From NCBI GenBank assembly GCA_031769625.1, contig JAUIMM010000739.1, forward strand, positions 186,001-250,000: a stretch of 64,000 nucleotides of DNA, written 5' to 3'. This document shows, one piece after another, positions 31,932 through 47,500 of this stretch. How positions within the stretch are numbered: position 1 is the first letter of the stretch; every line of letters begins with the position of its first letter. The DNA comes from Taudactylus pleione. Taxonomy: Eukaryota; Chordata; Amphibia; Anura; Myobatrachidae. The notes under the pieces were generated by a model, which saw nothing but the letters and a program-made list of their open reading frames with translations, made no database searches and had not been told where the DNA came from. The translations under genes were made by a program, and so were the position numbers.

Positions 31932-34900
31932 ATTTCTACTTCAGGGTCCATAGGGGGTCCACAGGGTTGACCTTGGGGTATAGGTTGGGAACCAAATCCG
32001 GGCACCACGCAGTTAAAGCTTTTAGCTCCCAGGATGCACTTGGGTCCACTCTCCCTATAACCCCGCCCCCCAGCCAGAGGCACCTCAGTTTAAGTTGGTG
32101 CCCGGCCGGAGTCGGGTCACCGTTACTGCAGGGGGGCTGCTTAGCAGCCCCTAAGCTTAAAAGAGTTTTATTTTATTATTTTTTTTTACTACTCTTCAGA
32201 GCGGCAGCATCAGACTGTCCAATGGACGTCTGAGCTGCCGCTCCTACACCCCGCCGGCGCTGCGACGCCAGTACAGATCTGGGGATCGCAGCGGGACCCC
32301 AGAGTCTGTACTAGCCGGGCTCTGGAGGAATCCCTGGGCTGCTGCCGGATCGACGGGGACAGGTAAGTCGCGTGGTCACCGCTTGCGGTGATCCACGTGT
32401 GAATAATGCAGCCTTATGCCTCCGGTCTCTGGGGACAGACCGGAGGCGCTAGCGGTGGCGGCGGGCTCCCCCTCCATGGAGGCATACCCCGCGTGTCCAC
32501 AGCCCACCAGGGATTATAGCGGCAGCGGGAGCCGGCATCCCGGGGGGTTAATTGCTAGCCAGGGGAGGAAGCCTTCCCTGTCTAGCGGCTCCTCCCCTCA
32601 GCTCAGCGCGCCTTTCAATACTACAGTCTGGCGTCGCTGAGCTGCTTCCTCCGCGGGCCACGCTTCTTCTGAGGTCTCCAGCGGCCATTTTCTCTCTGTG
32701 GTGCTGCAGAACTCCTAGGATGTCAGTGAGCCCAGTCCCCCTGCGTACCTGGCCATTTTGGGTGAGTGTACACAGCGCTATAGCCTTCCCAGACACTGAA
32801 TCTGGGCAGTTGAATGTAGCGACATTGTGCAGTATATTATATGTCATGCTTATGTATGTATATATATTTTTCTGCATTGTATGTGACTTATGCTAGTGCT
32901 GACTGTCTGCTTTTTCTCTCACCTGTCAGTGTATATCTATCCCTTTTCTTTATCTGCCCTAATACAGGTGTACCTGGGGTGGTTCTGAGACCTCACATAT
33001 ATATATTTGTTAATATCTGTGAGGTTTGTCACATACTGTTGCGTGCTGCACGTTGCCATATTTTAGATGGAACTGTGAGTTGCGTACGCTGATAATGGGT
33101 TCCTGCAGCTAATCTTAGCGTCAGTCAGGACCGGTATGGCGCTGCTTAATATTTCCGTCAAGATAGTCAGATATATCTGACCAGGAGATTGCACACGATA
33201 CTGCACCCATTATTGCTATCCTGCAAGTCATAGCCTGCAGGAATTAGTGCGGAGGATTTTAACTCAGAAAGGTTTACGTATGCGGCACCATCTGGTGCCG
33301 GGCCCCTTGCACGACCCCCTTAAAGGGCGTTGTTTCTCAGGATCCTCTCCTTTGAGGATCGCCGGGCGGGCCCCATTGTCGTCACTCGCTGGGAGTTACT
33401 TCACCATACTGCCCTTTTGAACTCGGGGTATCTCGCAATTTCTTGCAATTTACCCCTGTGTCACAGACTATCGCTCCCTGCCGGGGTTTTTCACAGTACA
33501 TGAATTACCTCCGATACCACATCGGTCTGTCATTCCCCTTGCAGGGATTACCACAACGGCCACCCTGGTGGATGTCGTTTTATACGAAATACTCATTGGC
33601 GTGATATACGCCCTGTGGTTACTGACCAGTGGCTCTGCCGTGAACTGGATGGTATATTCGGCTCTTTCCCTCTCACAGGGGGGGGAGCCGATCTCAAGTA
33701 TTATTATCCCTGCTTTGGGGCTGGTAGCCAGGCTCATTCTGGATATAGAGAATGTCGATCCTGCACCAGTATCATACATCTCCCGTTTTCTGCCCAGCGG
33801 GTGGATCTCATAGCGGGAGTCTGGCTGTCCCCAGATACGAGGAGTCACAAAGGCCTCCTGTTTCCCATTCCCTGAGGGTCCTCACAAGTAATGGAAATCC
33901 CTTTCTGGGATGGATTTGTATGTTAATCATCGGGTTACAGGCATTAATACGCCTCCCATCCCGGCCTGGACGAATTTTACGGATCCGTAGGTGGTAACTT
34001 TGCCTGAAATCAATGTACTCAAGTTTTCAGGGCTTGTTGCCCGTCCTACCATGGCCATCGCATGGTGATGCTTTTGTGACGTTTTTCCCCTCCAACACGT
34101 CTGAGGTTCAAATATCTTTTTGCCGCTCACAAAATATGCAGTGGTCATATGTGGGATTACCTCATGGGATGCCGGTCTTCTAACTTTCAGGGTTTCGGCG
34201 GCGTCTGTATCCGCCTTAGTACCCTATGGCTGCGTTATGGGAAAGCAGAGGTGCACACTCCTTCCAGGGGGAAGTTCTTGTTTGGTCCTGACCTTGACAA
34301 GATCGTTGCATCATTGGCAGTATCACTAATGGGGAGATACCGTCTTTAGCTACTCCCACTACATTCGGACTAACTCTGTTAAGTCTTTTTGTCCTCAGGG
34401 TCAGCCTAAAGGCCTGTTTTTTCCTAGGCTGTCGGCCTCCACGGGGGCCACCATATCCAGTACCGAGCAGTCCTGGACTTCCGGACGACCCTGTTTCTAC
34501 ACCTGAGGATATACCCTCAGCCTGACGGGACAGGTCTACATCTGGGGAATTTCCAGAGTGAGGTACTGATTCTCAACGGCCTCTCATTGCTCATGCAGCC
34601 TCCTCACAGGCATTGTTACACGGGCCCTTCTTCAGAACTGATCAGGGCCTTACAATCCCAGAAAGCTATACAGTCTTTGTGGTAAGCAGAGCTATTTCGG
34701 CCAACCTCACTATCTCAGTGAGGGACTGGTTGTTCTACTTTCTTTTTGGGGCGGTGACCGACTGGTCCTCCTTTGCCTATACTCTGTCTCAAATCCCTGA
34801 ATCAGATTCCAACGGTGCCTTGACTCAGGTGGAATCGTCCATGCTCCATCATCCGATGTTTGGAACCTGGGGATTTTATGGTATATCCGAGTATTCAGGA

Positions 34901-37757
34901 TACGTACCTACGGGTACATACAGAGCCCTCTCATCAGCATGGGTTCAGGTTTGCTGTGCCACAGCAACACTTGTAAGTTTCGGGCTCTGCCTTTTGGGGC
35001 TGTCCTCAACTCCACCGGGGTTTACCAGCTTTATGGATTTTCTGACAGTTCACCTGTTCAGTATATCCGAATGCTCCTTTCTCTGGACGGTCTCCTACTT
35101 TTAGCAGGATCACCAAGGTACTTTACCGCCAGGTCAGGATAACCGGGGCTTCTTCTCGTCACAGAAAAGTCCTCCCTGCATCCCTCACAGGGTTTTCTTC
35201 ATCTGGGAGCACTGCTGGATTCTCAGAATCTGAGAATTTTTCTGGCGTAAGACAAGATCTCCACTCTTCAACTTCGAGTGTGCGGATATCTACGCAGTCG
35301 ACATATGTCATTACTCTTTGTGATGCGCGGTCTACCAGAGTGTCTACCTTTTGGTAGGGTGGAATGTGCTCAGTTCCATTCCAGGCCTTGCCATAATTGA
35401 CTCCCCTCCAGATGGATCGAGTTTTTTCCACCGGATCGCTGTTCGAACGATGATACTTTCTACGGAGGCGAGTTGGTCTCTGTCCGGGTGGCTATGGCCA
35501 TCTCGTCCAGGGTGTTCTTTGCTAAAGACAGTGTCTGGTCCGCATTCATTTCGGGGCAGTTGGACGTCTGTCGCTTCTGCCCTGCCACTTAACTTGTTGA
35601 TACTTTAAGCTGTCTTGGACTTTCACTCTGGCCTAACCCATTTGTCACGGTTAACCTGAATAGGTTCAGTCCGACAGTGTCACAACAGTGGCTTCCATCT
35701 AGGCAACACTGGTAGTTGGGTGGCAATGTTAGGAATGTCACCCATTCTGACATAGTCCAAGGGTCTTCTCCTGGCCAACTCTGCGGTGTTTATTCCCGGA
35801 GCTCTCCATTGGGAAGCGGGCTTCCTCAGCCGTCACGGCGTGCATCCCGGGGACTAGTCTCTTCTCCAAGAGAGGTTTCAACTCCTGGTGAGCAGAGGGG
35901 GCCTCCCTGAGGGGGTTGATCCCCATGGCCTTCTGACTCGATCACACATTACCGGTGTTACAGTCCAGCTCTAGGAGTACTGAAGCTACCTTCAGTGACT
36001 CTTTGTCAGTGAAGTGGTCCTTCCACTTTGTGTACCTGTGTCCTCCGGTCTCCCTTCTTCCTCGAGGTCTTCGGAAGTTTAATTCGAGACGGAGGGGCTT
36101 TCCTTCTGGGGGCTCCAGGTCGTCCCAGACATCACTGGTACTAAGATTTTCGGAGTCTCCTCCTCGATGCTCCGTTCCTACTGCTTCACTATCTGGACCT
36201 GTTGTCTCAGGGTCCTTGTTTTTCCCTGGATCTGGATCGCTTGTCTTTAACTGCGCCCCTACTGTGGTCCTCGGGCTTCCCTGGCTCTGTCTTCATTGAG
36301 ATGTTTAGAGCAGATAGGCCAGACTTTGCTGGGATCTGCCACGGACTGTGGCATACATAATTCTTATGGTATCGTACCTGTCGATACGATCCTCCGGTGT
36401 CCAGGATTTCCAGATATTCTGGCATTCCTTCCAGCTGGCTTGGGTTTCACCCTTGGCCTGGCCTTCCTGACAGTGCGGATCTCTACACTGTCGGTATGGT
36501 TAAGATATGGAATTGCTCCGCTCTGATATCCAGTTCATCCTTTGGAGTGTTTTCTGGATTATGTCTCCACTTGTCCTCCCTAGGGACTCCTGGGGAGTTA
36601 GTAGTGGTTCTTTGTTCCCTCCGGGGACAGTCAATGGAACCGCTGGTTGTGATAGCCATTACATGGTCTATTGTTTAAGCTCTCTCTCTCTCTCTCTCAG
36701 GGTGTTTAAATCAACCAGGAGAGTGTCTGAATGGGGAGCGTTCTCATGTGGCTCCCTCTTCTGGAGGGCATCATGTCAGGGTGTGAGTTGCTCTCGCCCT
36801 GTGTTTCTTCTTAAAGTGGTTTTTAGGTTCCATATTATTCTGGAACTTATGGTATGGCCATTCAGTTCCCAGTCCTCTCGGCTGTTGTGGCCTCATGGAC
36901 TGTGGTCCGGCCTCTTTGGCTTTATGTGATCCGTTCAAGTTCCTTATGGTAAGCGGACTCCTTATTGGTGGTCTGCGGTTTCTGGTTTTAACAGGAAACG
37001 ATGGCCGGCCTATAATGAAATGTTGACTGGATGGCCTCGTATGTCTTCCTCAGGGGCCTACCCATGGGGGGGCATTTCTGTCGTTGAGGCTTGTTTTTTT
37101 TTTTCTCGGGCCGTGTAACCCTCGTGGGCGGCTCGTCGTGGCGCCTCGGCTGTTTTGCCTTACTAGGTGTCCACGTGGTCTTCTGTCCATACCTTTTTAA
37201 GGTTCTAGGCATTGGTTTCCTTTGCCTCTCAGGATGCTTCCTTTTTGGCGACGGATTCTCCTCTCAGCACAGGAGCGTCCCCACCCTTGGTTGAACTGCT
37301 TTGGGACATCCCCAAGGTCAACCCTGTGGACCCCCTATGGACCCTGAAGTAGAAAACAAGAGATATGGTAAGAACTTACCTTTGTTATCTCTGTTTCTAC
37401 GAAGTCCATAGGGTCCACAGGGCGCCCGCCCTGACGCACCTGGCTTCATATGGGCTGTGTTACTGGTCACCGGCTTCCCGTCTCCTTTTCTGTGAGTATG
37501 GTTCTAGAGTGTTCCAGTTTTCTCTCTCTTTTTCTCTCCTCCTCCGGCCTTTGGCTACTTACAATCTGAGGTGCCTCTGGCTGGGGGGCGGGGTTATAGG
37601 GAGAGTGGACCCAAGTGCATCCTGGGAGCTAAAAGCTTTAACTGCGTGGTGCCCGGATTTGGTTCCCAACCTATACCCCAAGGTCAACCCTGTGGACCCT
37701 ATGGACTTCGTAGAAACAGAGATAACAAAGGTAAGTTCTTACCATATCTCTTGTTTT
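31932..37757 (+). mobile_element. Second DIRS element: decayed interior, conserved termini
   Basis: A 5.8-kb element related to the one at 18703-24811 and in the same orientation. The left terminus (TTTCTACTTCAGGGTCCATA) and right terminus (37570-37757) are inverted repeats nearly identical over about 150 bases, including element-specific bases such as GGGTTGACC. The internal complementary region (about 37300-37440) carries exact complements of both ends. The interior retains only islands of homology: a gag-like island at 34187-34320 (GTTTCGGCGG, TTTGGTCCTGACC), RT/RNase H fragments around 34800-35860, and recombinase fragments from about 36380 to 37260. Stops and frameshifts are everywhere. 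No functional protein is predicted. Confidence 0.85.
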
Positions 37758-38416
37758 TTTAGGTGGCAATAATTTAAAATGAAAAACCAACCTGCTTTTT
37801 AAATTATTGCCTCTTAAAAAACAAAACCCCAGGCAGACATCGCCACAATTCCAGCCATTACGTTTCCCCCTACTGGGAGAGAAGCAAAGGGGGATATGTA
37901 TTATAGTTGCACTTATTGTGTCGCTAAAGGCAAAGCGGGAAGCGATAACGTAGAGATTGGCGGTGGTGGAGCCATCCCCCGTACTGGTGTAGATACTCTG
38001 CTTCTTTCTTCTAGAACCTGTCTCTATGGGGTGTCCCTTTATCTACCACTGGATAGTTGATTTGTTGTCCATCCAGCTTTGGCCAGGGCTAACATCACGA
38101 TGTGTGTCTGGGTCCCCGTCTAGGACCCTGTTACTGCCGCTCCTCTGCTGCGATCACTAGCCCCTATATGCATTCTCTCTGTACCTAAGGGCCGGCGTTC
38201 TCTTTGTAAATCTGTTTTATTCTGAAATGGTCAACAAAAAATACTCAGTTTTAAGTAGGGGGCGCTGAGCTGACGGTCCCTGGGTCTGTTGCCCGCAGCA
38301 ACCTAATTAAACCATATACTCTACGGGAGTCAGTAAGGCACAAAGTTACTGTGCAGTGTGGACTAATCTGCATAAATTTCCCTAATACATTAATGGAAAC
38401 CCCATTAATAAAGGTA
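37758..38416. other. Intron sequence between two DIRS termini
   Basis: No gene or named repeat was recognised in these 660 bases. Confidence 0.5.
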
Positions 38417-38563
38417 ATTTCTACTTCAGGGTCCATAGGGCTCCACAGGGAGACAATGGGGTGTAGGTGGGACCTGGAGGACCGGACACCAACAGCAAAG
38501 CTTTGCAATCCCAGGATGCTTCAGTCCTTCCCCCTATACTCCGCCCACAGCCTGAGGGCATAT
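38417..38563 (+). mobile_element. Third DIRS left terminus, truncated
   Basis: TTTCTACTTCAGGGTCCATA, then GGGCTCCACAGGGAGACAAT, and the matching inner segments CAGCAAAGCTTTGCAATCCC, AGGATGC and ACTCCGCCC parallel the left terminal repeats of the other two elements but belong to a different subfamily (GGAGACA instead of GGGTGACC). It stops after about 145 bases, at CCTGAGGGCATATACAG, where the 55-bp satellite starts. No matching right end was found in the window. Confidence 0.75.
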
Positions 38564-41500
38564 ACAGCCGCCTCTTACATGGGAGTTACACGGTTATTAT
38601 TCCCATATTATACAGTCCCCTCTTACATGGGAGTTACACGGTTATTATTCCCATATTATACATTATACAGCCGCCTCTTACATGGGAGTTACACCGTTAT
38701 TATTCCCGTATTATACATTATACAGCCGCCTCTTACATGGGAGTTACACGGTTATTATTCCCATATTATACATTATACAGCCGCCTCTTACATGGGAGTT
38801 ACATCGTTATTATTCCCATATTATACATTATACAGCCGCCTCTTACATGGGAGTTACACAGATATTATTCCCATATTATACATTATACAGCCGCCTCTTA
38901 CATGGGAGTTACACGGTTATTATTCCCATATTATACATTATACAGCCGCCTCTTACATGGGAGTTACACGGTTATTATTCCCATATTATACATTATACAG
39001 CCGCCTCTTACATGGGAGTTACACCGTTATTATTCCCATATTATACATTATGCAGCCACCTCTTACATGGGAGTTACACCGTTATTATTCCCATATTATA
39101 CATTATACAGCCGCCTCTTACATGGGAGTTACACGGTTATTATTCCCATATTATACATTATACAGCCCCCTCTTACATGGGAGTTACACGGTTATTATTC
39201 CCATATTATACATTATACAGCCCCCTCTTACATGGGAGTTACACCGTTATTATTATTCCCATGTTATACATTATACAGCCGCCACTTACATGGGAGTTAC
39301 ACGGTTATTATTCTCATATTATACATTATACAGCCGCCTCTTACATGGGAGTTACACCGTTATTATTCCCATATTATACATTATACAGCCGCCTCTTACA
39401 TGGGAGTTACACCGTTATTATTATTCCCATGTTATACATTATACAGCCGCCACTTACATGGGAGTTACACGGTTATTATTCTCATATTATACATTATACA
39501 GCCGCCTCTTACATGGGAGTTACACCGTTATTATTCTCATATTATACATTATACAGCCGCCTCTTACATGGGAGTTACACCGTTATTATTCCCATATTAT
39601 ACATTATACAGCCGCCTCTTACATGGGAGTTACACCGTTATTATTCCCATATTATACATTATACAGCCGCCTCTTACATGGGAGTTACACCGTTATTATT
39701 CCCATATTATACATTATACAGCCGCCTCTTACATGGGAGTTACACGGTTATTATTCCCATATTATACATTATACAGCCGCCTCTTACATGGGAGTTACAC
39801 CGTTATTATTCCCATATTATACATTATACAGCCGCCTCTTACATGGGAGTTACACCGTTATTATTCCCATATTATACATTATACAGCCGCCTCTTACATG
39901 GGAGTTACATCGTTATTATTCCCATATTATACATTATACAGCCGCCTCTTACATGGGAGTTACACAGATATTATTATTCCCATGTTATACATTATACAGC
40001 CGCCACTTACATGGGAGTTACACGGTTATTATTCTCATATTATACATTATACAGCCGCCTCTTACATGGGAGTTACACCGTTATTATTCCCATATTATAC
40101 ATTATACAGCCGCCTCTTACATGGGAGTTACATCGTTATTATTCCCATATTATACATTATACAGCCGCCTCTTACATGGGAGTTACACCGTTATTATTCC
40201 CATATTATACATTATACAGCCGCCTCTTACATGGGAGTTACACCATTATTATTCCCATATTATACATTATACAGCCGCCTCTTACATGGGAGTTACACGG
40301 TTATTATTCCCATATTATACATTATACAGCCCCCTCTTACATGGGAGTTACACCGTTATTATTCCCATATTATACATTATACAGCCGCCTCTTACATGGG
40401 AGTTACACCGTTATTATTATTCCCATATTATACATTATACAGCCGCCTCTTACATGGGAGTTACACGGTTATTATTCTCATATTATTCATTGTACAGCCG
40501 CCTCTTACATGGGAGTTACACCGTTATTATTATTCCCATGTTATACATTATACAGCCGCCTATTACATAGGAGTTACACGGTTATTATTCCCATATTATA
40601 CATTATACAGCCGCCTCTTACATGGGAGTTACACCGTTATTATTCCCATATTATACATTATACAGCCGCCTCTTACATGGCAGTTACACCGTTATTATTA
40701 TTCCCATATTATACATTATACAGCCGCCTCTTACATGGGAGTTACACCGTTATTATTGTTCCCATGTTATACATTATACAGCCACCTATTACATGGGAGT
40801 TACACGGTTATTATTCTCATATTATACATTATACAGCCGCCTCTTATATGGGAGTTACACCGTTATTATTCCCATATTATACATTATACAGCCGCCTCTT
40901 ACATGGGAGTTACACCGTTATTATTCCCATATTATACATTATACAGCCGCCTCTTACATGGGAGTTACACAGATATTATTATTCCCATGTTATACATTAT
41001 ACAGCCGCCACTTACATGGGAGTTACACGGTTATTATTCTCATATTATACATTATACAGCCGCTTCTTACATGGGAGTTACACCGTTATTATTCCCATAT
41101 TATACATTATACAGCCGCCTCTTACATGGGAGTTACACCGTTATTATTCCCATATTATACATTATACAGCCGCCTCTTACATGGGAGTTACACCGTTATT
41201 ATTCCCATATTATACATTATACAGCCGCCTCTTACATGGGAGTTACACGGTTATTATTCCCATATTCTACATTATACAGCCGCCTCTTACATGGGAGTTA
41301 CACCATTATTATTCCCATATTATACATTATACAGCCGCCTCTTACATGGGAGTTACACGGTTATTATTCCCATATTATACATTATACAGCCCCCTCTTAC
41401 ATGGGAGTTACATCGTTATTATTCACATATTATACATTATACAGCCGCCTCTTACATGGGAGTTACACCGTTATTATTATTCCCATATTATACATTATAC

Positions 41501-44500
41501 AGCCGCCTCTTACATGGGAGTTACACGGTTATTATTCTCATATTATTCATTGTACAGCCGCCTCTTACATGGGAGTTACACCGTTATTATTATTCCCATG
41601 TTGTACATTATACAGCCGCCTCTTACATGGGAGTTACACCGTTATTATTATTCCCATGTTATACATTATACAGCCGCCTATTACATAGGAGTTACACGGT
41701 TATTATTCCCATATTATACATTATACAGCCGCCTCTTACATGGGAGTTACACCGTTATTATTCCCATATTATACATTATACAGCCGCCTCTTACATGGCA
41801 GTTACACCGTTATTATTATTCCCATATTATACATTATACAGCCGCCTCTTACATGGGAGTTACACCGTTATTATTGTTCCCATGTTATACATTATACAGC
41901 CACCTATTACATGGGAGTTACACGGTTATTATTCTCATATTATACATTATACAGCCGCCTCTTATATGGGAGTTACACCGTTATTATTCCCATATTATAC
42001 ATTATACAGCCGCCTCTTACATGGGAGTTACACGGTTATTATGCCTATATTATACATTATACAGCCGCCTCTTAGACATGGAAGTTACACCGTTATTATT
42101 CCCATATTATACATTATACAGCCGCCTATTACATGGGAGTTACACGGTTATTATTCCCATATTATACATTATACAGCCGCCTCTTAAATGGGAGTTACAC
42201 CGTTATTATTCTCATATTATACATTATACAGCCGCCTCTTACATGGGAGTTACACGGTTATTATTCCCATATTATACATTATACAGCCGCCTCTTACATG
42301 GGAGTTACACGGTTATTATTCCCATATTATACAGCCGCCTCTTACATGGGAGTTACACGGTTATTATTCCCATATTATACATTATACAGCCGCCTCTTAC
42401 ATGGGAGTTACACCGTTATTATTCCCATATTATACATTATACAGCCGCCTCTTATATGGGAGTTACACGGTTATTATTCTCATATTATACATTATACAGC
42501 CGCCTCTTACATGGGAGTTACACCGTTATTATTCTCATATTATACATTATACAGCCGATTCTTATATGGGAGTTACACCGTTATTATTCCCATATTATAC
42601 ATTATACAGCCGCCTCTTACATGGGAGTTACACCGTTATTATTCCCATATTATACATTATACAGCCGCCTCTTATATGGGAGTTACACCGTTATTATTCC
42701 CATATTATACAGCCCCCTCTTACATGGGAGTTACACCGTTATTATTCCCATATTATACATTATACAGCCGCCTATTACATGGGAGTTACACCGTTATTAT
42801 TCCCATATTATACATTATACAGCCGCCTCTTATATGGGAGTTACACCGTTATTATTCCCATATTCTACATTATACAGCCGCCTCTTACATCGGAGTTACA
42901 CCGTTATTATTCCAATATTATACATTATACAGCCGCCTCTTACATGGGAGTTACACGGTTATTATTCCCATATTCTACATTATACAGCCGCCTCTTACAT
43001 GGGAGTTACACGGTTATTATTCCCATATTATACATTATACAGCCGCCTCTTACTTGGGAGTTACACCGTTATTATTCCCATATTATACATTATACAGCCT
43101 CCTCTTACATGGGAGTTACACCATTATTATTCCCATATTATACATTATACAGCCGCCTCTTACATGGGAGTTACACGGTTATTATTCCCATATTATACAT
43201 TATACAGCCCCCTCTTACATGGGAGTTACACCGTTATTATTCCCATATTATACATTATACAGCCGCCTCTTACATGGGAGTTACACCGTTATTATTATTC
43301 CCATATTATACATTATACAGCTGCCTCTTACATGGGAGTTACACGGTTATTATTCTCATATTATTCATTATACAGCCGCCTCTTACATGGGAGTTACACC
43401 GTTATTATTATTCCCATGTTATACATTATACAGCCGCCTCTTACATGGGAGTTACACCGTTATTATTCCCATATTATACATTATACAGCCGCCTCTTACA
43501 TGGGAGTTACACCGTTATTATTCCCATATTATACATCATACAGCCGCCTCTTACATGGGGGTTACACCGTTATTATTTTTCCCATATTATACATTATACA
43601 GCCGCCTCTTACATGGGAGTTACACCGTTATTATTGTTCCCATGTTATACATTATACAGCCGCCTATTACATGGGAGTTACACGGTTATTATTCTCATAT
43701 TATACATTATACAGCCGCCTCTTATATAGGAGTTACATCGTTATTATTCCTATATTATACATTATACAGCCGCCTCTTACACGGGAGTTACCCGGTTATT
43801 ATGCCTATATTATACATTATACAGCCGCCTCTTAGACATGGGAGTTACACCGTTATTATTCCCATATTATACATTATACAGCCGCCTATTACATGGGAGT
43901 TACACAGTTATTATTCCCATATTATACATTATACAGCCGCCTCTTACATGGGAGTTACACCGTTATTATTCTCATATTATACATTATACAGCCGCCTCTT
44001 ACATGGGAGTTACACGGTTATTATTCCCATATTATACATTATACAGCCGCCTCTTACATGGGAGTTACACGGTTATTATTCCCATATTATACAGCCGCCT
44101 CTTACATGGGAGTTACATGGTTATTATTCCCATATTATACATTATACAGCCGCCTCTTACATGGGAGTTACACCGTTATTATTGTTCCCATGTTATACAT
44201 TATACAGCCACCTATTACATGGGAGTTACACGGTTATTATTCTCATATTATACATTATACCGCCGCCTCTTATATGGGAGTTACACCGTTATTATTCCCA
44301 TATTATACATTATACAGCCGCCTCTTACATGGAAGTTACACCGTTATTATTCCCATATTATACATTATACAGCCGCCTCTTACATGGGAGTTACATCGTT
44401 ATTATTCACATATTATACATTATACAGCCGCCTCTTACATGGGAGTTACACGGTTATTATTCCCATATTATACATTATACAGCCCCCTCTTACATGGGAG

Positions 44501-47500
44501 TTACACCGTTATTATTCCCATATTATACATTATACAGCCGCCTCTTACATGGGAGTTACATCGTTATTATTCCCATATTATACATTATACAGCCGCCTCT
44601 TACATGGGAGTTACATAGTTATTATTCCCATATTATACATTATACAGCCGCCTCTTACATGGGAGTTACACAGATATTATTATTCCCATGTTATACATTA
44701 TACAGCCGCCACTTACATGGGAGTTACACGGTTATTATTCTCATATTATACATTATACAGCCGCCTCTTACATGGGAGTTACACCGTTATTATTCCCATA
44801 TTATACATTATACAGCCGCCTCTTACATGGGAGTTACACCGTTATTATTCCCATATTATACATTATACAGCCGCCTCTTACATGGGAGTTACACCGTTAT
44901 TATTCCCATATTATACATTATACAGCCGCCTCTTACATGGGAGTTACACGGTTATTATTCCCATATTATACATTATACAGCCCCCTCTTACATGGGAGTT
45001 ACACCGTTATTATTCCCATATTATACATTATACAGCCGCCTCTTACATGGGAGTTACACGGTTATTATTATTCCCATATTATACATTATACAGCCGCCTC
45101 TTACATGGGAGTTACACGGTTATTATTCTCATATTATTCATTGTACAGCCGCCTCTTACATGGGAGTTACACCGTTATTATTATTCCCATGTTGTACATT
45201 ATACAGCCGCCTCTTACATGGGAGTTACACCGTTATTATTATTCCCATGTTATACATTATACAGCCGCCTATTACATAGGAGTTACACGGTTATTATTCC
45301 CATATTATACATTATACAGCCGCCTCTTACATGGGAGTTACACCGTTATTATTCCCATATTATACATTATACAGCCGCCTCTTACATGGCAGTTACACCG
45401 TTATTATTATTCCCATATTATACATTATACAGCCGCCTCTTACATGGGAGTTACACCGTTATTATTGTTCCCATGTTATACATTATACAGCCACCTATTA
45501 CATGGGAGTTACACGGTTATTATTCTCATATTATACATTATACAGCCGCCTCTTATATGGGAGTTACACCGTTATTATTCCCATATTATACATTATACAG
45601 CCGCCTCTTACATGGGAGTTACACGGTTATTATGCCTATATTATACATTATACAGCCGCCTCTTAGACATGGAAGTTACACCGTTATTATTCCCATATTA
45701 TACATTATACAGCCGCCTATTACATGGGAGTTACACGGTTATTATTCCCATATTATACATTATACAGCCGCCTCTTAAATGGGAGTTACACCGTTATTCT
45801 CATATTATACATTATACAGCCGCCTCTTACATGGGAGTTACACGGTTATTATTCCCATATTATACATTATACAGCCGCCTCTTACATGGGAGTTACACGG
45901 TTATTATTCCCATATTATACAGCCGCCTCTTACATGGGAGTTACACGGTTATTATTCCCATATTATACATTATACAGCCGCCTCTTACATGGGAGTTACA
46001 CGGTTATTATTCCCATATTATACATTATACAGCCGCCTCTTATATGGGAGTTACACGGTTATTATTCTCATATTATACATTATACAGCCGCCTCTTACAT
46101 GGGAGTTACACCGTTATTATTCTCATATTATACATTATACAGCCGATTCTTATATGGGAGTTACACCGTTATTATTCCCATATTATACATTATACAGCCG
46201 CCTCTTACATGGGAGTTACACCGTTATTATTCCCATATTATACATTATACAGCCGCCTCTTATATGGGAGTTACACCGTTATTATTCCCATATTATACAG
46301 CCCCCTCTTACATGGGAGTTACACCGTTATTATTCCCATATTATACATTATACAGCTGCCTATTACATGGGAGTTACACCGTTATTATTCCCATATTATA
46401 CATTATACAGCCGCCTCTTATATGGGAGTTACACCGTTATTATTCCCATATTATACATTATACAGCCGCCTCTTACATCGGAGTTACACCGTTATTATTC
46501 CAATATTATACATTATACAGCCGCCTCTTACATGGGAGTTACACGGTTATTATTCCCATATTCTACATTATACAGCCGCCTCTTACATGGGAGTTACACG
46601 GTTATTATTCCCATATTATACATTATACAGCCGCCTCTTACTTGGGAGTTACACCGTTATTATTCCCATATTATACATTATACAGCCGCCTCTTATATGG
46701 GAGTTACACCGTTATTATTCCCATATTATACAGCCCCCTCTTACATGGGAGTTACACCGTTATTATTCCCATATTATACATTATACAGCCGCCTATTACA
46801 TGGGAGTTACACCGTTATTATTCCCATATTATACATTATACAGCCGCCTCTTATATGGGAGTTACACCGTTATTATTCCCATATTATACATTATACAGCC
46901 GCCTCTTACATCGGAGTTACACCGTTATTATTCCAATATTATACATTATACAGCCGCCTCTTACATGGGAGTTACACGGTTATTATTCCCATATTCTACA
47001 TTATACAGCCGCCTCTTACATGGGAGTTACACGGTTATTATTCCCATATTATACATTATACAGCCGCCTCTTACTTGGGAGTTACACCGTTATTATTCCC
47101 ATATTATACATTATACAGCCTCCTCTTACATGGGAGTTACACCATTATTATTCCCATATTATACATTATACAGCCGCCTCTTACATGGGAGTTACACGGT
47201 TATTATTCCCATATTATACATTATACAGCCCCCTCTTACATGGGAGTTACACCGTTATTATTCCCATATTATACATTATACAGCCGCCTCTTACATGGGA
47301 GTTACACCGTTATTATTATTCCCATATTATACATTATACAGCTGCCTCTTACATGGGAGTTACACGGTTATTATTCTCATATTATTCATTATACAGCCGC
47401 CTCTTACATGGGAGTTACACCGTTATTATTATTCCCATGTTATACATTATACAGCCGCCTCTTACATGGGAGTTACACCGTTATTATTCCCATATTATAC

